Shown here: positions 1 through 8,695 of the stretch, one piece after another
How the letters are laid out: every line of letters starts with the position of its first letter
Numbering within the stretch: the stretch's first letter is position 1
Origin: Phaeobacter sp. 22II1-1F12B
Lineage (GTDB): Bacteria > Pseudomonadota > Alphaproteobacteria > Rhodobacterales > Rhodobacteraceae
NCBI RefSeq assembly: GCF_002210165.1
Contig: NZ_AQQP01000008.1
Location: 62,001 to 126,000, forward strand
Reading direction: 5' to 3'
Length of the DNA: 64,000 nt
Program-made: the position numbers and the translations under genes
The notes under the pieces: model-generated
Seen by the model: only the letters and a program-made list of their open reading frames with translations
Databases searched by the model: none
Told to the model about the DNA's origin: nothing

Positions 1-2
1 GA

Positions 3-80
3 AGAAATGGCGCTGTCGCGCTGCGTGTCACGCGGGACTTTAGTGAAAAGGAAGAACCTACAGATGTCGCTTTTGATTGA
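3..80 (+). CDS. C-terminal end of an upstream flagellar gene (possibly FliM), cut by the window edge
   Basis: An open frame enters from the left edge and stops with TGA at 78-80, 17 bases into the next gene. The 25 visible residues include AVALRVTRDF, which resembles the extreme C-terminus of FliM/FliN-type C-ring proteins. The position ahead of the DUF6468 and MotE-like genes also fits a flagellar gene. Too little is present for a firm assignment; FliM is an inference. Confidence 0.35.
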   Translation, partial: RNGAVALRVTRDFSEKEEPTDVAFD

Positions 81-426
81 TATTCTCATCCTCGCTCTTC
101 TGGCTGGCGTTCTGGGCTATGCCTATCTGGTCGATCGCCGGGTTCGAAACCTCGTTGCCGTGCTGCGCGACCTTGAACCGGTCGTTGGTCAGTTTTCTGC
201 CGCCGTGGACAAATCGGAAGACTCGGTTGCAGCCATGAAGTCGGTAACCGAGTCCCTGCAGGAACAGAAAGCCGCCGCAACCACCGCGCCGCGCCAAACG
301 GACAGCCCGTCGTTCCATTCGATCCGCCCCACGGCTCAGAAGAAACCGGCTGGCGTTGCGTCTGTTACCGGCAAAGCGGATATGGTTCGCAGCTTCTTTG
401 ACACCGTCCGGAGCCGCGAAGCATGA
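64..426 (+). CDS. DUF6468-type flagellar accessory membrane protein
   Basis: A 120-residue protein with one hydrophobic N-terminal segment (about residues 3-22, LLIDILILALLAGVLGYAYL) and then a hydrophilic, Ala/Gln-rich, probably helical region. The ATG at 64 is preferred over an in-frame ATG at 7 because AAAAGGAAG lies 10-18 bases before it. It overlaps the next gene by ATGA, so the two are translationally coupled. Small single-pass proteins of this kind sit in alphaproteobacterial flagellar clusters next to the MotE-like gene. A role in motor or export assembly is inferred from location; no catalytic motif is visible. Confidence 0.6.
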   Translation: MSLLIDILILALLAGVLGYAYLVDRRVRNLVAVLRDLEPVVGQFSAAVDKSEDSVAAMKSVTESLQEQKAAATTAPRQTDSPSFHSIRPTAQKKPAGVASVTGKADMVRSFFDTVRSREA

Positions 427-1055
427 GAGGCCCCCGTCCAATCACGCTGATGCTTGGTGCCCTGGCAGTTGCCGGTGTGGCCAAGACGGGCAGCTCGATC
501 ATGAACCTCGACAATGAGCCGGGCGATTTGATCCAAAGCGCCTTCATTTCTGCCGCCTTTGCGGCCGATTCAGACGAAACGGCGACGGCGCCGCAAAGCT
601 GCTCGCCCAAACCGCGCCCGATCTGCGAAACGCCCGAGCTGATGCTGCAGGCGCTGAGCGAGGAACGCGACCTTTTGAACAGTCAGAAAGAGCGTCTGGC
701 CGAGCGCAAGGCCGAGATCGAAATCGCCGAGGAGAAGCTGGCGATAGACCAGGCGAACCTGCTCGATCTGAAAGCCGAACTCGAAGAGATGTTCGACCGC
801 ATCCAGAAGGCACAAACCGACGATGTTGACCGGCTGGTCGCGCTTTACGCAGCGATGAAACCCAAAGAAGCCGCCGCGATTATGGACGATCTCGATATCG
901 AGGTTTCCGTCATGGTGCTTGCAACGATGCCGGAACGTGATGCGGCACCAATTCTTGCGAAACTAAACCGCACGCGCGCACGCGCCATTTCGCGGATCAT
1001 TCTTGAACGCTCGAAACTGCCCGGCGACCAGCGTCTGCATGACCTGAAGCTCTAA
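423..1055 (+). CDS. MotE-like flagellar motor/chaperone protein
   Basis: A 210-residue protein with an N-terminal hydrophobic stretch (residues 8-20) that may export or anchor it, a low-complexity linker with two cysteines (60 and 68), a strongly charged coiled coil (about 75-132) and a C-terminal helical domain (about 135-195, containing MKPKEAAAIMDDLD) like the MgtE N-terminal domain. This arrangement is typical of MotE, described in Sinorhizobium as a periplasmic chaperone of the motor protein MotC. The start overlaps the upstream stop (ATGA). It converges on flhB with 5 bases between the stops. The name is a family-level inference. Confidence 0.6.
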   Translation: MRGPRPITLMLGALAVAGVAKTGSSIMNLDNEPGDLIQSAFISAAFAADSDETATAPQSCSPKPRPICETPELMLQALSEERDLLNSQKERLAERKAEIEIAEEKLAIDQANLLDLKAELEEMFDRIQKAQTDDVDRLVALYAAMKPKEAAAIMDDLDIEVSVMVLATMPERDAAPILAKLNRTRARAISRIILERSKLPGDQRLHDLKL

Positions 1056-1060
1056 GAGCT

Positions 1061-2185
1061 TCAGTCGTCGCGTAGCGTTGAGCCCTCGGGCAATCTCGTT
1101 TCGATGTTTGCCCGCATATCCAGAATATATCGGATAATGCCAGCCACCGCCTGCCAGTGCTCGACGGGGATGACCTCGTCGACCTGGGCGACGGAATAAA
1201 GCGCTCGGGCCAAGGGGCGGTTCTCGACAACGGGCACTTCCGACTCATGTGCGAGACGGCGAATCTGCGCGGCCATCAACTCTACCCCTTTTGCCGTACA
1301 GACCGGCGCAGAATCCGCGCCCGGTTCGTATTTAAGCACGACTGCGTAATGGGTCGGGTTGGTTAGAACGACGGTCGCCTCCGATACCGCGGATGCGACG
1401 CGTCGGCGCGAATTCTGGCGGCGGATCTGGTTGCGCTTGCCCTTGATCATCGGATCACCTTCCTGATCCTTATGCTCATCGCGCACTTCCTTGACGCTCA
1501 TCCTCTGGCGGATGAGCCAGCGGACACGTTTGACGATCACGTCGATCAAGGCAATGACCACCGCAAAGACAGCAACGATCAACAGCAGTTTCTGGACAAA
1601 GCCCTGAACGTAACCAAGGAGGAATTCGGGCAGAAAATTCTCGGTCTGCCAGATCTCGGTGATCGAGACATAGGTCAGCCAGACGGCCAGCGTACCGACC
1701 ACCAGAACCTTGGCAACACTTTTGAGGAACTCGACCAATGCGCCGCCAGAGAAGATCCGCGTGAAGCCTTTTGCCGGGGACAGCTTGGAGAATTTTGGCC
1801 GGATACGCTCGACCGCAAAAACCGTTTCACCCTGAATGGCCACGCCGACAATGGCAGCAACAACAAAAACCCCAAGGACTGGTGCCAGAACAAGGCTGAT
1901 CCGCCCGGCAAAAGCGGTCACGGAAGAACCGATGTCCCGCACACCACCGACACCTTCGCCAATCCGCGCCGTTCCCGAAATTTCAAGCATCTGTTTCAGG
2001 ATGCCCGCCAGCTGCGGACCTATAGCCGGCAGAATGAAAACTGTCAGCACAAGCAACGACACAACGGTCATCATCATGCCCACTTCCTGAGAAGAAGGCA
2101 CGTCCCCTTGTTCGCGCGCCTTCTTGAGCTTTTGCGGCGTGGCCTCCTGACTTTTGGAGCTCTTGTCTTCCTGTTCCTCTGCCAT
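1061..2185 (-). CDS. flhB: Flagellar export apparatus protein FlhB
   Basis: FlhB is the substrate-specificity switch of the flagellar type III export gate in the inner membrane. The 374-residue protein starts with the usual charged segment (MAEEQEDKSSKSQEATPQ), has four hydrophobic spans in its first two thirds, and carries the autocleavage motif NPTH at about residues 276-279, with the C-terminal cytoplasmic domain after it. Length and motif are normal, so it looks functional. It is the last gene of the leftward flagellar unit, 12 bases after fliR. Confidence 0.96.
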   Translation of the reverse strand: MAEEQEDKSSKSQEATPQKLKKAREQGDVPSSQEVGMMMTVVSLLVLTVFILPAIGPQLAGILKQMLEISGTARIGEGVGGVRDIGSSVTAFAGRISLVLAPVLGVFVVAAIVGVAIQGETVFAVERIRPKFSKLSPAKGFTRIFSGGALVEFLKSVAKVLVVGTLAVWLTYVSITEIWQTENFLPEFLLGYVQGFVQKLLLIVAVFAVVIALIDVIVKRVRWLIRQRMSVKEVRDEHKDQEGDPMIKGKRNQIRRQNSRRRVASAVSEATVVLTNPTHYAVVLKYEPGADSAPVCTAKGVELMAAQIRRLAHESEVPVVENRPLARALYSVAQVDEVIPVEHWQAVAGIIRYILDMRANIETRLPEGSTLRDD

Positions 2186-2197
2186 TTCCGCCTCTTG

Positions 2198-2953
2198 TCA
2201 GAACGCCAGAAGGCCGAGCCAGTCGGCAAAGAAACCAAGCCATGAACGCAGCATTAGCGGCGACGACATGACCAGCACGAACAGGCCGCAGACAATCAGC
2301 AAAGGCGCGGCAACAAAGAACACCGGCAGCGTCGGCATTATCCGGGTGGTCAGCCCAAGGCCGACGTTAAGCACAAGTCCCATGACGTAAAACGGGGCCG
2401 CAATCATGGTGCCGATATAAAAGCTCTTGCTCGCGGCAAGAACCACCTGTTCGGCCATATCCCCGATGATCGCGCCGCCCGGCGGAAAGACATCGTAACT
2501 CATCAGCATTGCTTCGATGATAGCGTGGTGTAGGTCTGTCACGAAAATGAGAGTGACGCCCGTCAGCATGAGTACCGTGGCAAGCAGAGTCGAGCCCTGA
2601 AACGACCCAACGTTCGGGGCGAAGGCATTGGACAGGCCCGACACGATCCCCACCTGGTATCCAGCAAGCTGCAGCGCGGTCAGAACGATACGGCCTGTTA
2701 CCCCGATCCAGATGCCGATCAGGACCTCGATCAACAGCAGAGGCAAAAGCTCCAGCGGCGAGCCAATCGACAGTGAGCCAACTGGCGTCGCTGGATACAG
2801 CGCCAATGTCAAAACCAGCGCAAAGACAAGGCGGTGACGCATTGGCACGAGTTGTTCGCCGATGGCTGGCATGTAAACGATGATCGAACCCAGCCGAGCG
2901 AATACAAGCGCAAACCCCATGATCTGCGAGGTCCACAGGGCGGTCAGATCCAT
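2198..2953 (-). CDS. fliR: Flagellar export apparatus protein FliR
   Basis: A 251-residue, very hydrophobic protein with about six membrane helices, the size and profile of FliR. FliR forms the core of the flagellar export gate with FliP and FliQ. Diagnostic stretches include GFALVFARLGSIIVYMPAIG near the N-terminus and ALQLAGYQVG near residue 90. It lies 3 bases after flhA and before flhB, the classical flhA-fliR-flhB order. No fliP is present in the window, so a complete gate needs genes elsewhere. Confidence 0.95.
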   Translation of the reverse strand: MDLTALWTSQIMGFALVFARLGSIIVYMPAIGEQLVPMRHRLVFALVLTLALYPATPVGSLSIGSPLELLPLLLIEVLIGIWIGVTGRIVLTALQLAGYQVGIVSGLSNAFAPNVGSFQGSTLLATVLMLTGVTLIFVTDLHHAIIEAMLMSYDVFPPGGAIIGDMAEQVVLAASKSFYIGTMIAAPFYVMGLVLNVGLGLTTRIMPTLPVFFVAAPLLIVCGLFVLVMSSPLMLRSWLGFFADWLGLLAF

Positions 2954-2956
2954 GGC

Positions 2957-5053
2957 TTAGCTGCCGATCGTTGCAACGGTGCGCATATGCGCCTTTCGAT
3001 GCACTTCGTTATGCGAGATGACCTGGGTGTTTGGGCTTACCCTCTCGAGCATGGAACGCACGAAACTGCGCGCCTCGGGCGCCACCATCAAGGCAGGCCA
3101 TTCATCCCTGGCTGCACATTTCTGGATCTGCTGACGCGCCGCGAGCACGAATTCCTGAACCCGTTGCGGCGACATCAGGAAATTACGCTCATCACCGGAA
3201 ATGCGAACGGCTTCGGCAAATTCCTTTTCCCATGACCCGCTGAGCGTGAAGACAGGGATAAAACCGCTTTCGTCCGTCAGGGCACGGCAGATCTGATTGG
3301 CCAGACGCTTGCGGACATGTTCGGTGATGGTGACGACATTATTTGTAGAATGTCCAACTTCTGCCATGGCCTCGGCGATCAGGGGTAGATTTCGGATCGA
3401 AACACGTTCGGAAAGCAACGTCTGCAACACCTGCTGCAGAGTGATGATCGGGGTTTTTCCAGAAACGTCGTTGATCAGTTTCTGATATTCACGATCAAGA
3501 CCGTTCACCAGTTCCTGCGTCGCCGAATAGGTCAGCAGTTCGGGCATGTGCTCTTTGATGACCTCGGTCAAATGGGTGGTTATCACGCTTTCGGGGTCCA
3601 CGACAGTGTAGCCCTGTTTTTCAGCTTGCGCCGCGTTAGCGTGATCGATCCAGACCGCATCCAGCCCGAATGTCGGATCCTTAACCTTTTCGCCGGGAAT
3701 CTGGATCGGCGCTTCGGCGGGGTTGATGACCATCATCAGCGTGGGCCGCACTTCGCCGCGGGCCACTTCGACACCCTGGATCGAAACCGTATAGGTCATC
3801 GCCGGAAGGTTCGCGTCGTCCTTGATACGAACTGACGGCAAGATAAAACCGTACTCGCGGCTGAATAGCCCGCGCAGGCTACGAATCTTACCGGGCAGAA
3901 CTGCGTCAGACCCAACGGTCAATGGCACCAGCGAATTGCCGAGTTCAAGTCGGAGATCGTCAAGCTTCATATTGGCGCGCATATCTTCTTCGGGATTGGC
4001 AGCGCCTGCCCGCTCACTCGCAGCTTGGGCGCGTCGTTCCTCTTCTTTCTCGCGGATGACACGCCGATGCATGGCGTATCCAAGCGATACCATTACAATA
4101 GCGAGAATGAAGAAAATCGGCATTGGAAAGCCAGGGAGCAATCCGATTGCCATCAAGAGACCTGCGGCCATGAAGAGGGCCTTAGGGAACTTCGAAAGCT
4201 GTCCAAGAACCGCTTCGTTCGCGGCACCTTCGGTCCCGCCCTTGGTCACGATCAGACCGGCCGCCATGGACACGATCAGCGCAGGCACCTGCGATACCAG
4301 ACCGTCGCCGATGGTGAGCGTGGTATAGGAATTCGCCGCCGCCGAAAGCGACAGACTGTGCTGCGTTACCCCGACGAGGATGCCGCCGATGACGTTGACC
4401 AGCGTGATGATAATCCCGGCGACCGCGTCGCCACGAACGAATTTCGACGCACCATCCATCGCGCCGAAAAAACCCATCTCGTCTTCAAGCTCTTTGCGGC
4501 GCGCCCGAGCGGTGGCCTCGTCGATCAAGCCCGATCCAAGGTCAGCGTCGATCGCCATCTGTTTGCCCGGCAAGGCATCGAGAGAGAAACGTGCCGCAAC
4601 CTCGGCGATACGGGTCGAACCTTTTGTAATGACGACGAAATTAATCACGACAAGGATCGCAAAGATCACGATGCCGATAATGAAGTTCCCCGCAACGATA
4701 AAGCGCGAAAACCCTTCGATCACGCCCCCGGCGGCCCCTGCCCCGGTATGACCTTCGGAGAGGATGAGCCGGGTTGAAGCCACGTTGAGCGAAAGGCGCA
4801 AAAGGGTGACGACCAGCAAAAGCGTCGGGAAGGAGTTGAATTCGAGCGGTTTCGGGATCCAGAGAGCAACCATGAGGATCAGCACGGAAACCGAGAGCGA
4901 AATCGCCAGACCAAGGTCCAGTATCACCGCCGGAAGCGGCACGAAGAGAACCGCAAGAACAAGGGTCACGCCGATGGCAAAACCCACGTCGCGCCCGGCA
5001 AAGCCGCGCGCGAAACTATTCATGAATCCACCCTGATCCGTCGATGCCATCAA
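2957..5053 (-). CDS. flhA: Flagellar export gate protein FlhA
   Basis: A 698-residue protein of normal FlhA length. The N-terminal half has about eight membrane helices, with the conserved FHIPEP-family region following the first helices (about residues 60-260), and the C-terminal half (from about 360) is the cytoplasmic substrate/chaperone docking domain. FlhA couples proton flow to export of flagellar subunits. The ATG overlaps the stop of the upstream transglycosylase gene (ATGA), pointing to translational coupling. A second in-frame Met at residue 11 is a possible alternative start. Confidence 0.96.
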   Translation of the reverse strand: MMASTDQGGFMNSFARGFAGRDVGFAIGVTLVLAVLFVPLPAVILDLGLAISLSVSVLILMVALWIPKPLEFNSFPTLLLVVTLLRLSLNVASTRLILSEGHTGAGAAGGVIEGFSRFIVAGNFIIGIVIFAILVVINFVVITKGSTRIAEVAARFSLDALPGKQMAIDADLGSGLIDEATARARRKELEDEMGFFGAMDGASKFVRGDAVAGIIITLVNVIGGILVGVTQHSLSLSAAANSYTTLTIGDGLVSQVPALIVSMAAGLIVTKGGTEGAANEAVLGQLSKFPKALFMAAGLLMAIGLLPGFPMPIFFILAIVMVSLGYAMHRRVIREKEEERRAQAASERAGAANPEEDMRANMKLDDLRLELGNSLVPLTVGSDAVLPGKIRSLRGLFSREYGFILPSVRIKDDANLPAMTYTVSIQGVEVARGEVRPTLMMVINPAEAPIQIPGEKVKDPTFGLDAVWIDHANAAQAEKQGYTVVDPESVITTHLTEVIKEHMPELLTYSATQELVNGLDREYQKLINDVSGKTPIITLQQVLQTLLSERVSIRNLPLIAEAMAEVGHSTNNVVTITEHVRKRLANQICRALTDESGFIPVFTLSGSWEKEFAEAVRISGDERNFLMSPQRVQEFVLAARQQIQKCAARDEWPALMVAPEARSFVRSMLERVSPNTQVISHNEVHRKAHMRTVATIGS

Positions 5054-5832
5054 TCCGGCCCTTGTAGAAATTGCGGCAACAATGGCTGCATGTCATGCTG
5101 CGAATAGATGCTGCGTGCGCCGTTTTCGCCCTGCTGGCTGCGGCTTAACCCCGATGACCAGACCATGCCTGTCGGCAGGTCCGGTCTTTCCAACTGCTGT
5201 TCGCCGCGAGGACGCGCCTGACCGGCCAGAACACGAAACTCCTCAAGCCGGCCATTAGCCACCATTACGTTTTGACGCAGCGAGGAAAGATAGATTTCAC
5301 GGCGCTCGGGCGTGAAGGAATGGTAAGAACCCGCCGCGATCTCCCAGTCGCCCGTCTTGCGATAGAGGGATTTGAGAAACCGCGCCGCATAATCGACATT
5401 CACCGCCGGATCGAACCCCTCGAGCGCATGGCTGAATGCCTCGGGGTGCCAGTGCAGATTGACCTGAAGACAACCGACGTCGATGGACTGAACGCCTTCG
5501 GCGCGGCGCTGTTGAACCCAATCGTTTGCCGCCTCACGACTTGCAAAAATCCGGCCTTCACCTTCGGCGTTAACCGACCACGGCCAGACGGTCAAACTGC
5601 CTTCGCGCCTTATCCCGGCTTCCTGCAACCCGATGCCAAGCAGAATGTTGTTCGGAATTCCATAGCGAAGCTGTGCCTTCAGGATTTCGCGTACGCAGAC
5701 GGCATCGTCATCAATTGCCATGCCCGCATAACCCGCCCGTTCACTGGGCGTGTAGAACCCTTGCCAGCCAGTTGCGGCAACCGGGACCGCCAGCATCAAA
5801 AGGATCAATATTATGGCCGCTGCCCGGATCAT
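5050..5832 (-). CDS. SLT-domain lytic transglycosylase in the flagellar operon
   Basis: A 260-residue protein with an N-terminal signal peptide (AAAIILILLMLAVPVAATG) and an SLT/lysozyme-like domain at about residues 45-185. The likely catalytic Glu is in GIGLQEAG (about residue 69), and DVGCLQVNL and AARFLKSL match later SLT motifs. It probably opens the peptidoglycan for the rod or motor, a job done in enterobacteria by the FlgJ C-terminal domain. It is embedded between fliQ and flhA with 4-base overlaps on both sides, so it belongs to the export operon. The C-terminal 60 residues look unstructured. Confidence 0.85.
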   Translation of the reverse strand: MIRAAAIILILLMLAVPVAATGWQGFYTPSERAGYAGMAIDDDAVCVREILKAQLRYGIPNNILLGIGLQEAGIRREGSLTVWPWSVNAEGEGRIFASREAANDWVQQRRAEGVQSIDVGCLQVNLHWHPEAFSHALEGFDPAVNVDYAARFLKSLYRKTGDWEIAAGSYHSFTPERREIYLSSLRQNVMVANGRLEEFRVLAGQARPRGEQQLERPDLPTGMVWSSGLSRSQQGENGARSIYSQHDMQPLLPQFLQGPD

Positions 5833-6098
5833 ACCGTCCCCGAAACCATCATATCGAAAATCCTGTCCGACAGGCGTTGAAGCACGGCAAAAGCGAGCGG
5901 TGTAGCAACCAGCAGCCCCAGAAAGATCGCGACGATCTTTGGCACGAAGGTCAGTGTCATTTCCTGGATCTGTGTAAGCGCCTGGAAAAAGGCGATGACC
6001 AGCCCGACCGCAAGCGCAAGCGCCATGATCGGTCCCGAAGCATAAAGCACCGTCAGAAACGTCTGTGACAGGATCGTATAGGTGTCAGCTTCGTTCAT
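5829..6098 (-). CDS. fliQ: Flagellar export apparatus protein FliQ
   Basis: An 89-residue protein with two hydrophobic hairpin helices (about 15-40 and 50-75), the normal size and topology of FliQ, a multi-copy component of the FliPQR export core. Characteristic stretches are ALAVGLVIAFFQALTQIQE and FVPKIVAIFLGLL. The stop overlaps the start of the transglycosylase gene (ATGA). It follows fliE by 18 bases on the same strand. Confidence 0.93.
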   Translation of the reverse strand: MNEADTYTILSQTFLTVLYASGPIMALALAVGLVIAFFQALTQIQEMTLTFVPKIVAIFLGLLVATPLAFAVLQRLSDRIFDMMVSGTV

Positions 6099-6116
6099 TG
6101 CCTAGGACCCTCCGGA

Positions 6117-6431
6117 TCAGATCGGCATCCGCAGAACTTCCTGATAGGCTGCGACCAGTTTGTCGCGCATCGAAACCGCGATCTTTACCGTCGATTCCAT
6201 CGCAATTGTCGCCTCGACCACCTGCTGGGTGCTTGCCTCGCCCGCCAGACCGGACCGTACGACCATGTCGGATTCACGCACCGTCTGAGCCGCGTCCCCA
6301 GCGGCCTTTTCCACCATTTGCGTAAAGCTGGTCGCCTCGGTAGCGTCCGACTTTTCCGCAACCATCGATTTCGACGCGCCATAAGCGCCCCGAACCGAGG
6401 CGCTGGATATGACTGAAATACCTTCGGCCAT
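6117..6431 (-). CDS. fliE: Flagellar hook-basal body complex protein FliE
   Basis: A 104-residue protein matching FliE in length, composition and C-terminal motif (AMESTVKIAVSMRDKLVAAY, about 73-92, then QEVLRMPI). FliE joins the MS ring to the proximal rod and is exported through the type III apparatus. It follows flgC by 14 bases, giving the conserved flgB-flgC-fliE order. The N-terminal 35 residues are variable, as is usual for the family. Confidence 0.93.
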   Translation of the reverse strand: MAEGISVISSASVRGAYGASKSMVAEKSDATEATSFTQMVEKAAGDAAQTVRESDMVVRSGLAGEASTQQVVEATIAMESTVKIAVSMRDKLVAAYQEVLRMPI

Positions 6432-6445
6432 CTTCGTTCCTTAAA

Positions 6446-6856
6446 TTACTTCAACAAATCAATCATTTGGCTGCGCATGCGGCGTCCCGCTTCGAACAGG
6501 TTCATGTTCGCCTCATAGCTGCGGGAAGCCTCGCGCATATTTGCCATCTCAAGAATTGGACTGACGTTTGATACCTTGACGTATCCGTCCTCATTCGCCG
6601 CCGGGTGCGACGGGTCATGCCGCAGCGTGAAAGGCCGTTCGTCCCGCCCCACGTCAGCCACGCGCACAGAGGTCATACCGGTTTCGCTGTCGATGAATTC
6701 TTCGAAAGAAATTGTCTTGCGGCGATAAGGATCGGCCTCGGGCGTATTCCCAGTGGAATCCGCGTTTGCAACGTTCTCGGCGACGATCTGAAGTCGCGCG
6801 CTCTGCACATGCATGCCGCTGGCGGCAATCCTTGCTATCGTCTGAAGCGGATCCAT
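6446..6856 (-). CDS. flgC: Flagellar basal-body rod protein FlgC
   Basis: A 136-residue proximal rod protein. The N-terminal rod motif (ASGMHVQSARLQIVAENVAN, about 12-31) and the C-terminal helix (MANMREASRSYEANMNLFEA, about 105-124) are clear signatures of FlgC and related axial proteins. It is 13 bases downstream of flgB. The central part (DPYRRKTISFEE) is typical of FlgC rather than FlgB. Confidence 0.95.
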   Translation of the reverse strand: MDPLQTIARIAASGMHVQSARLQIVAENVANADSTGNTPEADPYRRKTISFEEFIDSETGMTSVRVADVGRDERPFTLRHDPSHPAANEDGYVKVSNVSPILEMANMREASRSYEANMNLFEAGRRMRSQMIDLLK

Positions 6857-6869
6857 TCCTTACCCCTGC

Positions 6870-7271
6870 TTACTGCATGCCCGTCACGGAAAGGGTGAGC
6901 ATCTCATACCCTTTCCGATACAGGGTTGCCGCCAACCGATAGCTTTCAGCCACTTCGGTCGCCTTGATTGTCTGCTGTTCCAACACAACGCTGTTGCCAT
7001 CCGGGCTGTTCGACCATGCCTCAGGATCTTCGGACACCCGCACCCCATCCACGCCAGTGCCCGTACCGGCGATATGTCCGGGAGCCGTGACCGTCACCTG
7101 TCCGGCGGAAACCGTTTTGCTGAGCACGTCCTCAAAGGAATTCACCTCGCGCGCCTTGAAACCTGGCGTATCCGCGTTGGCCACGTTTTCGGCCAAAACT
7201 TTCTGCCGCGCGCCAAGCCATTCCATCCGCTGCGATGCAAGGCCAAAATATGAGATAGATTCCAGCTTCAA
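6870..7271 (-). CDS. flgB: Flagellar basal-body rod protein FlgB (TTG start)
   Basis: A 133-residue proximal rod protein with the FlgB pattern: an N-terminal helix ending in VLAENVANADTPGFKARE and a C-terminal helix around TEVAESYRLAATLYRKG. The start is TTG at 7271, supported by AAAGGAAAG a few bases upstream and by the conserved residues before the first internal Met (residue 17). It is the first gene of the leftward unit and diverges from fliI, with 65 bases between the two starts for both promoters. Confidence 0.92.
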   Translation of the reverse strand: MKLESISYFGLASQRMEWLGARQKVLAENVANADTPGFKAREVNSFEDVLSKTVSAGQVTVTAPGHIAGTGTGVDGVRVSEDPEAWSNSPDGNSVVLEQQTIKATEVAESYRLAATLYRKGYEMLTLSVTGMQ

Positions 7272-7336
7272 GGGCTCTTTCCTTTTAGTTGGTTAAGAAG
7301 TACCATGTATTAAATCTGATTTCCAGCGGTTTATAC

Positions 7337-8695
7337 ATGTCAACTGCATTCTCTCAACTATCTACTCTTGCCAGAACACTAGAAAACTCAAGAATAGTTG
7401 GGCAGGTTGCTTCTGTTACTGGCTTGAACCTTACCGTTACCGGGATCGAACGTGCGATGGGTATCGGACAGCGATGCATAGTTCATGGGCATCGCGGGCC
7501 AGTCATGGGCGAAGTTGTCGGGATCGACCGCAACGGCACGCATGTCCTTCCCTTCGGTACATGGGCCGGGGTCGCCGTGGCGGACAAGGTCGTGCTCTGT
7601 GCGGATGCCAATATCGTCAGGCCGGACATTTCCTGGAAAGGACGGGTGGTCAACGCACTTGGCGCACCCATCGATGGAAAAGGCGCCCTCCACGAGGGCA
7701 ATGATCCCCGCTATGTGAAGTCGCCCCCTCCCCCGGCCTTCGAACGACGCCGCACGGGTGAGCGTCTTGAAACCGGCATCAAGATATTCGATGTCTTCAC
7801 GCCGCTTTGCCGCGGGCAGCGAATGGGCGTGTTTGCCGGGTCCGGCGTCGGCAAGTCCACCCTGATGGCAATGATGGCCCGCCGGGCACAGGCGGATGTG
7901 ATCGTGGTCGGTCTTGTCGGCGAACGAGGCCGGGAAGTTCAGGACTTTATTCAGGATGATCTTGGCCCCGAAGGTATGGCCCGTTCAGTCATCGTGGTCT
8001 CGACCGGTGACGAGCCGCCGCTGATGCGTCGGCAGGCCGCCTGGACTGCGACAACCGTGGCGGAATATTTTCGAGATCAAGGTCTACAGGTGCTTCTGTT
8101 GCTCGACAGCGTGACCCGCTTTGCAACCGCGCAGCGGGAAATTGGTCTCTCAGGGGGCGAACCACCGACCTCCAAAGGTTACCCTCCGACTGTTTTCTCC
8201 GAATTGCCGCAGCTCATGGAGCGGGCCGGTCCGGGCATCGGCACAAGCGGTGACATTACCGCCATTTATACGGTGCTGGTCGACGGCGGAGAGATGAACG
8301 AACCCGTTGCGGATACAGTACGAGGAATTCTGGACGGCCACGTTGTTCTTGATCGGCAAATCGCCGAACGCGGTCGATTCCCGGCGGTCAATCTCTACAA
8401 AAGCGTTTCGCGGATGCTGCCGGACTGCCATAGCGAAGCAGAATACGCGGTTTTGCAAGCGGCGCGACGTACCTTGGCACGCTATGCCGATATGGAAGAA
8501 CTGATCCGCATCGGAGCCTATCGTCAGGGTACCGATCGCGAGGTCGATGCCGCGATCCGCTTTTTCGCCCCTGCCGAAGAATTCCTGAACCAGCGCAAGT
8601 CGGAGTCGATGACAGCGGACGAAACATTCGCACACATCTACCAGCTGCTCAGCGATGCGGGTGTCGAAGTGGCTCTTCCCAAAGCCGAAGCCTGA
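7337..8695 (+). CDS. fliI: Flagellum-specific ATPase FliI
   Basis: A 452-residue F1-beta-like ATPase that energises substrate release at the flagellar export gate. The Walker A motif GSGVGKST is at about 168-175, followed by VGERGREV and the Walker B-like strand LLLLDSVTRFA. The ATG at 7337 is preferred to an in-frame ATG at 7289, which would place it very close to the flgB start and add a non-conserved leader. The gene ends directly against the oppositely oriented replication gene, with no base between the two stop codons. Confidence 0.96.
   Translation: MSTAFSQLSTLARTLENSRIVGQVASVTGLNLTVTGIERAMGIGQRCIVHGHRGPVMGEVVGIDRNGTHVLPFGTWAGVAVADKVVLCADANIVRPDISWKGRVVNALGAPIDGKGALHEGNDPRYVKSPPPPAFERRRTGERLETGIKIFDVFTPLCRGQRMGVFAGSGVGKSTLMAMMARRAQADVIVVGLVGERGREVQDFIQDDLGPEGMARSVIVVSTGDEPPLMRRQAAWTATTVAEYFRDQGLQVLLLLDSVTRFATAQREIGLSGGEPPTSKGYPPTVFSELPQLMERAGPGIGTSGDITAIYTVLVDGGEMNEPVADTVRGILDGHVVLDRQIAERGRFPAVNLYKSVSRMLPDCHSEAEYAVLQAARRTLARYADMEELIRIGAYRQGTDREVDAAIRFFAPAEEFLNQRKSESMTADETFAHIYQLLSDAGVEVALPKAEA

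Noticed and set aside
1472-2245. Long open frame on the plus strand over flhB
   Set aside because: It is antisense to a clearly conserved flhB, has His/Gln-rich low-complexity sequence and no family resemblance.
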